NCBI GenBank assembly: GCA_023333565.1 | Contig: JAJKFH010000385.1 | Coordinates: 2,604,001 to 2,668,000, forward strand | Source: Puffinus mauretanicus | Lineage: Eukaryota; Chordata; Aves; Procellariiformes; Procellariidae | DNA length: 64,000 bases | Reading direction: 5' to 3' | In this document: piece by piece, positions 59,311-64,000 of the stretch | Layout of the letters: the number at the start of each line of letters is the position of its first letter | How positions within the stretch are numbered: position 1 is the stretch's first letter | The notes under the pieces: model-generated | Databases searched by the model: none | What the model was told of the DNA's origin: nothing | What the model saw: the letters and a program-made list of their open reading frames with translations, nothing else | Translations under genes and position numbers: made by a program

Positions 59311-62300
59311 TTAGGGTGGAGGGGAGGAGAAATTACAAGAAACCTCCACATATTCCTCCTTTATGGTGTGATCACCTTACAGCTTTGCAAGGGCTTTCAG
59401 GCAAGGAATAGCAGCCACCAAGATTGAGTGTGCTTTACTGCTTTTAGCAGGGAAAGAGAAACTCTCTGCAACCCCCTAATTATCTTACGGGGCTGAGGCG
59501 GGGAAGGAAGCGGGTGAGCTGTTTTCACATCTCCTATGCAGCTATGGCCAACTCTTGCCATCTTGGCCCGCAGAAATGGTGAAGGAACATCAGCCCCTAC
59601 TTCGGCATTTGGCAGAGCCTTTCCAGCATTTGGCTATCAAGCCTTCAGTATTCATGCAAGCCCAACCAAACCAAAGAGCCTGCTCTCTGGGACTCAGACT
59701 AGAGGAGGAGTAAGCAGTGCTTTCACACGAGGCAATAAAAACGGAGTAGGATTTTTTAAGTCATACAAACGATTGCTGGTTTATGCTTTATATTTATCTA
59801 AGGAATTGATTAAGCACTGAGTTTTTTGGTTGATCAGTAAAGCTGATTAAAAAAGTACCAGGATCACAATATATATTCTAGGAGTAGTTTGTCTTTACAG
59901 CAGAAGTACATTTACTCAGCTCAAACCTGACTTCTTTTATTTTAGTTGAAATGCCTGGTAATTCTTTTGCTCTGTTTTATACTCACTGTCTGGTTTTGGT
60001 TTTCTGTTTTGCTTCTTACAGCCCCAGCAGAGAGCTCTCCATAAACATTTCCAGCCTCTAAAGCTGCTGTCCTGCCACTTGATATGAAAGTGAACTTTTC
60101 TTCATGAAAAAAAACCATAATAAATGGCACTGCCAGAAGGTGACTATGGAGGATTGAAGACAAACTTGAAGTAAAATCAGCCCACTGAAGATGATGCATT
60201 CTGGGAAGACCTGGTTTGCTCTGGAGTAAAAATGTGGTGCATAATACCCAGTGCTAATTTGTTGAAAATGATCATTGACAGACCTTTAGCTGGAAAATTT
60301 CTTCCAGTTTTCATCACTGTGCATAACTTTTGAGTTCCCTTTAGGGGACTGTCTATGCCCTTCACTAGAAGTCCTGTTTTAGCATGGCAACTACTGGATT
60401 CTTTTATTATGTATGCAGATGGCATGATGTTTTAGGAAAAACTTACAGCAATTCTCCAATCTCAGTGGATATGTTCACAATATTACACCCCGATAGGAAT
60501 GTAAACGTCTTGTATATGTTAGTTTTGCAGTCTAATGGTATTCTGTTAAACAATATCAGCACTTCATACGTGCTTTCTGCACAGAACTAGCACAGTCCAT
60601 ATATATATAAAGGTCTTTTTTTAAAATACTGAGGATACGTTTCAGTATTTGTGCTGAGACTGCATCCAAACTGAAGTCCACTACTAGCATACCTTCACCG
60701 ATTCACAGTAGATTGTGTAGATAGATTTGCACGTGGCAGAGGTGTGACTTCTTTTATCGAGACTTAGAGAACAGCTGTCACAGAGGTAGCCAAGAACAGG
60801 GTAGGTTGAATGAGCTGAAGGTCACTGTGTCTGCTCGCCCTCTCATCCGCCAAATATCAAAGGTTCTCGTTTCTAGTGTGCCAATGTGTTTTCTTGCTCG
60901 GCGAGGGAGAGGCAAGGGAGAGAGCCTTTCTCAGAGATGTGTGTGACTCTGGGTTTGGTCTACGATAAAACCAGAATAAACTGGAAGAATTCAGGTTCTT
61001 TATGCTGGCCACCATCTATGTTTTGGGCAGGGCTGGGGAATCGTAGTCCAAACCAAAGTCTCTGAACAAGGTAAAGTGTAAGACTACGCTTCTAAGGAGC
61101 AAGACACTCCCTTTGGAGAGGGCAGACTTCTTCATTAACTTTTTCCACTTTCTATCGGAAACAGTATTTTGGTAGGAACTGGAAAAAAGCAAATGGTTCC
61201 AATAAGCCTTTCAATATACTGTAGCAGGCTCAAGACTGTTGCATTCAATCTGAGCATTGTTTTTTGTTCAGTCTCTGAATGGCTGGTCTCATCTCTGGCT
61301 GTATCACAGCTGGCTGTGGTACTGTTTCTTCCATGGGGACTCAGTGGAATTAGTGTCTGTCCCACACATCAGGACCTTCTTGACACACTCTTTATAATGA
61401 ACTGATGCCATCAACGTACTGAGGGGACTTACCTATTTGTTCCTTCTTTCTTTAATATCAAAGGTAGCTTTTTGTGTATTTAAAGACCATCACTCTCTCC
61501 AGTCTGATAGACAGGTACTTTAGAGTCGCTGTTAGCATATATGCCAAATTGTGGGTGAGATGCCATACTGGTGTGAAGATGCAGCGATGGGGAGAAGGTG
61601 CAGCTACATCAAGTCAAGGGGACCTTTTTAGAGGAAGCTCCTGTGTTATAATTCTTAAAAACTATTGTGCAGTTCATTGCTAGAGAATGGAAGGTCAACC
61701 ACTGAGGGTGCCCGTACAACCAACAGACAAATATCGTTAGGGCTTAATGTTTTTTCAGATGGGTGTGGGCTTAGGTTTCAGCTCTCCACCCATCTCAGAT
61801 TCAGCATGTTGGATACTTCTATAGTATTCAGTCCAAAAGCAAATTATTTTTATTGATGACCAAGATTTTCAGAAGTCACTAGTGATTTCTAATGGTTTGG
61901 GTCTTTCCATGGGTTTTCAAATGGAGCTCCCAAGAATTACAAAGCAGTAAGCTTCTACATTCTCTTTCTGAAAATCCTGGTCCCTAATTTGAAATTAATT
62001 GGTGTAAAAATTCTCCTTAAGACATAAGAATCTTTGCCAACAGCAACATTTGCACTTTTTAGAGCTTTTCATAGGGTTGCAGGTTGGAATCTGATACCAA
62101 GAGACCCAGCTGTGCGCGTGGCACAGGTCCACTGTAAGCTTCAGCAAATTTTACAGCTCTTTCTGCTACACGTTTTAAAAATGCACTCTGGCAACTGACA
62201 TCAATTTCATGTTGGTACAGCAATTAAAAAAACCCACTTTGATATAAGTTATTTTAAAAAGAAAGAGAATGCTATACTTCTGCAGTAGGAATTCTCTTAT

Positions 62301-64000
62301 TTTATTAGCCAGTGAAAAAATCCAGAATAATTTGAATGATAAAAGAAGAGTTTATCAGAGAGTGTTATCTTAAAAGGGTGTGCGAGAAGTTGAGTTAGGC
62401 AGAGAGCCACTAGAAGCATTTTTTGTATCAATGTTAGTTTTGAACATCTTCCAGTATATGGGCATGAATTTAGATGTGTGCACTTCTCCTGTTAAAACAG
62501 TTTGTTTTAAAAGCTTCCCTGGATTTTAGCTACGGTGACCTAGAAAAGCAGTGTTATAGGCCCTGAGAAATGTGAAAATCAAGTCCAGACCCTTGTGTAG
62601 CCCAACTCGGTGAGAAGTCTGCTGTAGGTGCCTATCGGACAAATCTCCTTTGACGCTGGTGTAGGTCTCCATCCTACAGCCAGCCTGTGCATGTGGATAA
62701 CTCCAAGCATAGTTCCCCCGAGCCCCGTGACACTTCTCACGTGTGTAACTGTCTGCAGGAGCCATAAGGAAATAACTGTACTTTTTGGCTTGTATTTAAC
62801 TATTCATCGTGTTTGGATTTTTTAATCACTGTTATTCTCCCAAAGTAGGCCATGCTTCCTCAGGGATATTTATGAAATTGTTCTACATCTACCGAACAAC
62901 TATCTGGATCCCAGCATATTCTTCTGAAAACTTTTTAATATAAATAAACATGTGGGAGAGATTTTTGTTGTTATGAATGGGGGCAGGTACTGTGTTCTCG
63001 GAAAGGCTGTTGAGTGCAGACAATCAAGTCTATTGCATTTTTTATGCCGAACACCTTATTAATAGCAGACACATCCGCTTTTGCCTGGATCATAGGAACA
63101 GTTCAGGGGAAAGAATGCTTTATCTCTAGCCAATAAATCATTTATGTCGAGAGTGCCAAAGACCAAGTCAACATGAAAGGGAGCGAATAAGTTATTCCAG
63201 CAAAGGAAGTTAATTTAAATACGCTCAGAGCCATTAGTTCAGTGCAAAAGAGTAGGAGACTAACGCTATTTTCATAAAACAGCAATTATCAGCCCTGTGG
63301 AGATAGATAAATTCGCAAAGGCCAGTGCCGCTGTTATATTGATCACTAGTTGTTATCTCTGAAGCAAACCAGTATTGCGATCAGGACACCGTTCTCCCTG
63401 AGCAGACCTGCAGCCTTCCTGCCGTGCCCGGTGCCTCTCCCTGCCGCCGCGCTCGCCTGGTTTCTTTGTGTCGAGAAAGGTTGCAGCATCAGACCCCGCT
63501 AAGAAACGCTGACAGAGACTCTGCCGTCCCAAGTGCTTCAAACCTGAGAAGACCTGCACTGGAAACCTGAAGGAATTGCTCGCCCCAGAAAACACACTGC
63601 AGCTGAAAGCATCCTTAGCGCTGTTTTGTTCCTTGTTTTTTTCATCTGCCTGGCTTTCTCTGCCTGAACAGCCACCATTTATTCTGTTAAGGGAAATGCA
63701 GCCTTCCAGGGGGGGAGATTGAAAAAGCTCCACGATTTTTTTGGTGCATGGCAGTGCTCTACTGGTGGGTTCATCCCTCCCTGTCTGTTCCTTAGGGTAA
63801 GTGTTGTCACTTGACAGCCGCTGCAGTGTCTTTGAGGAAATCAAACCATTCAAAATTACAAAATTCTGGTTTTGTTTTGCCCTGAATTTTCAGAAAACCC
63901 TAAGCCAGACCCCCGGCAGACTTACATTGGCACTACTCCGTCAAAGTCTCCGGAGATGTGATCAGTGTCAGCCATGGAGCCAGGCCTGGGGTGGTTTTTT
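59311..64000. other. unique-looking non-coding stretch to right edge
   Basis: No recognisable exon or interspersed repeat. A CpG-richer patch at 63395-63460 lies in a 166-codon minus-strand frame (63353-63853) with no known domain. ATAAATCATTTAT at 63133-63145 is a perfect inverted repeat around one base and resembles paired HOX/CDX sites. The window ends in a T run. Confidence 0.45.
63133..63145. promoter_or_regulatory. inverted ATAAAT/ATTTAT pair (HOX/CDX-like)
   Basis: Perfect arms ATAAAT and ATTTAT around a single C. ATAAA cores suit posterior HOX or CDX factors. A short motif, low weight by itself. Confidence 0.15.

Noticed and set aside
1..64000. CRISPR array, bacterial operon, tRNA, rRNA or mitochondrial insertion
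   Set aside because: No evenly spaced repeats, no recognised tRNA T-loop in context, no rRNA core words and no mitochondrial gene sequence were seen. The DNA is clearly vertebrate nuclear.

Overview
This window looks like nuclear DNA from a bird. The basis is a set of CR1 LINE retrotransposons carrying the avian-type 3' tail of repeated 8-bp TTCTATGA units (13245-13268, 31104-31119), plus two copies of a retroviral LTR family that I recognise from non-galliform (Neoaves-type) bird genomes. The species cannot be named from the sequence. I see no convincing host protein-coding gene, no rRNA or tRNA gene, no CRISPR array and no bacterial-style operon. The rest is mostly AT-leaning single-copy DNA, as expected of an intergenic desert or a very long intron.

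Layout. 1-650 is an ORF2 fragment of a CR1 element that runs off the left edge. 5045-5125 may be a very old CR1-like relic. 13245-16480 is the longest element, a 5'-truncated CR1 of about 3.2 kb on the minus strand that keeps broken remnants of ORF1, the endonuclease, the reverse transcriptase and the ORF2 C-terminus. 23269-23845 is a solo LTR (ERVL-like by its 5-bp target duplication) on the plus strand. 31104-31605 is a short CR1 3' end of the same subfamily as the long copy. 34512-35290 is a CR1 of another, more diverged subfamily. 44981-45150 is a 170-bp, internally deleted relative of the solo LTR on the minus strand, with a perfect 5-bp target duplication; a small plus-strand CR1 3' end follows at 45190-45265. 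59048-59310 is another old CR1 3' fragment. Everything between is unique-looking sequence with short tandem repeats and several stretches rich in homeodomain, POU-octamer and similar motifs that are reasonable candidates for conserved regulatory elements.

Working view. The recognisable coding sequence is all retrotransposon debris: frameshifts, an in-frame stop and changes at catalytic motifs show that none of these copies can move on its own. Five of the six CR1 copies, including every long one, lie on the minus strand, which would fit (weakly) an intron of a plus-strand gene. No new biological system is visible here. The most unusual object is the mini-LTR at 44981-45150, followed by the motif-dense candidate regulatory blocks near 19.6-20.2, 28.0, 29.5, 41.3, 46.5 and 50.3 kb, which need cross-species alignment to judge.
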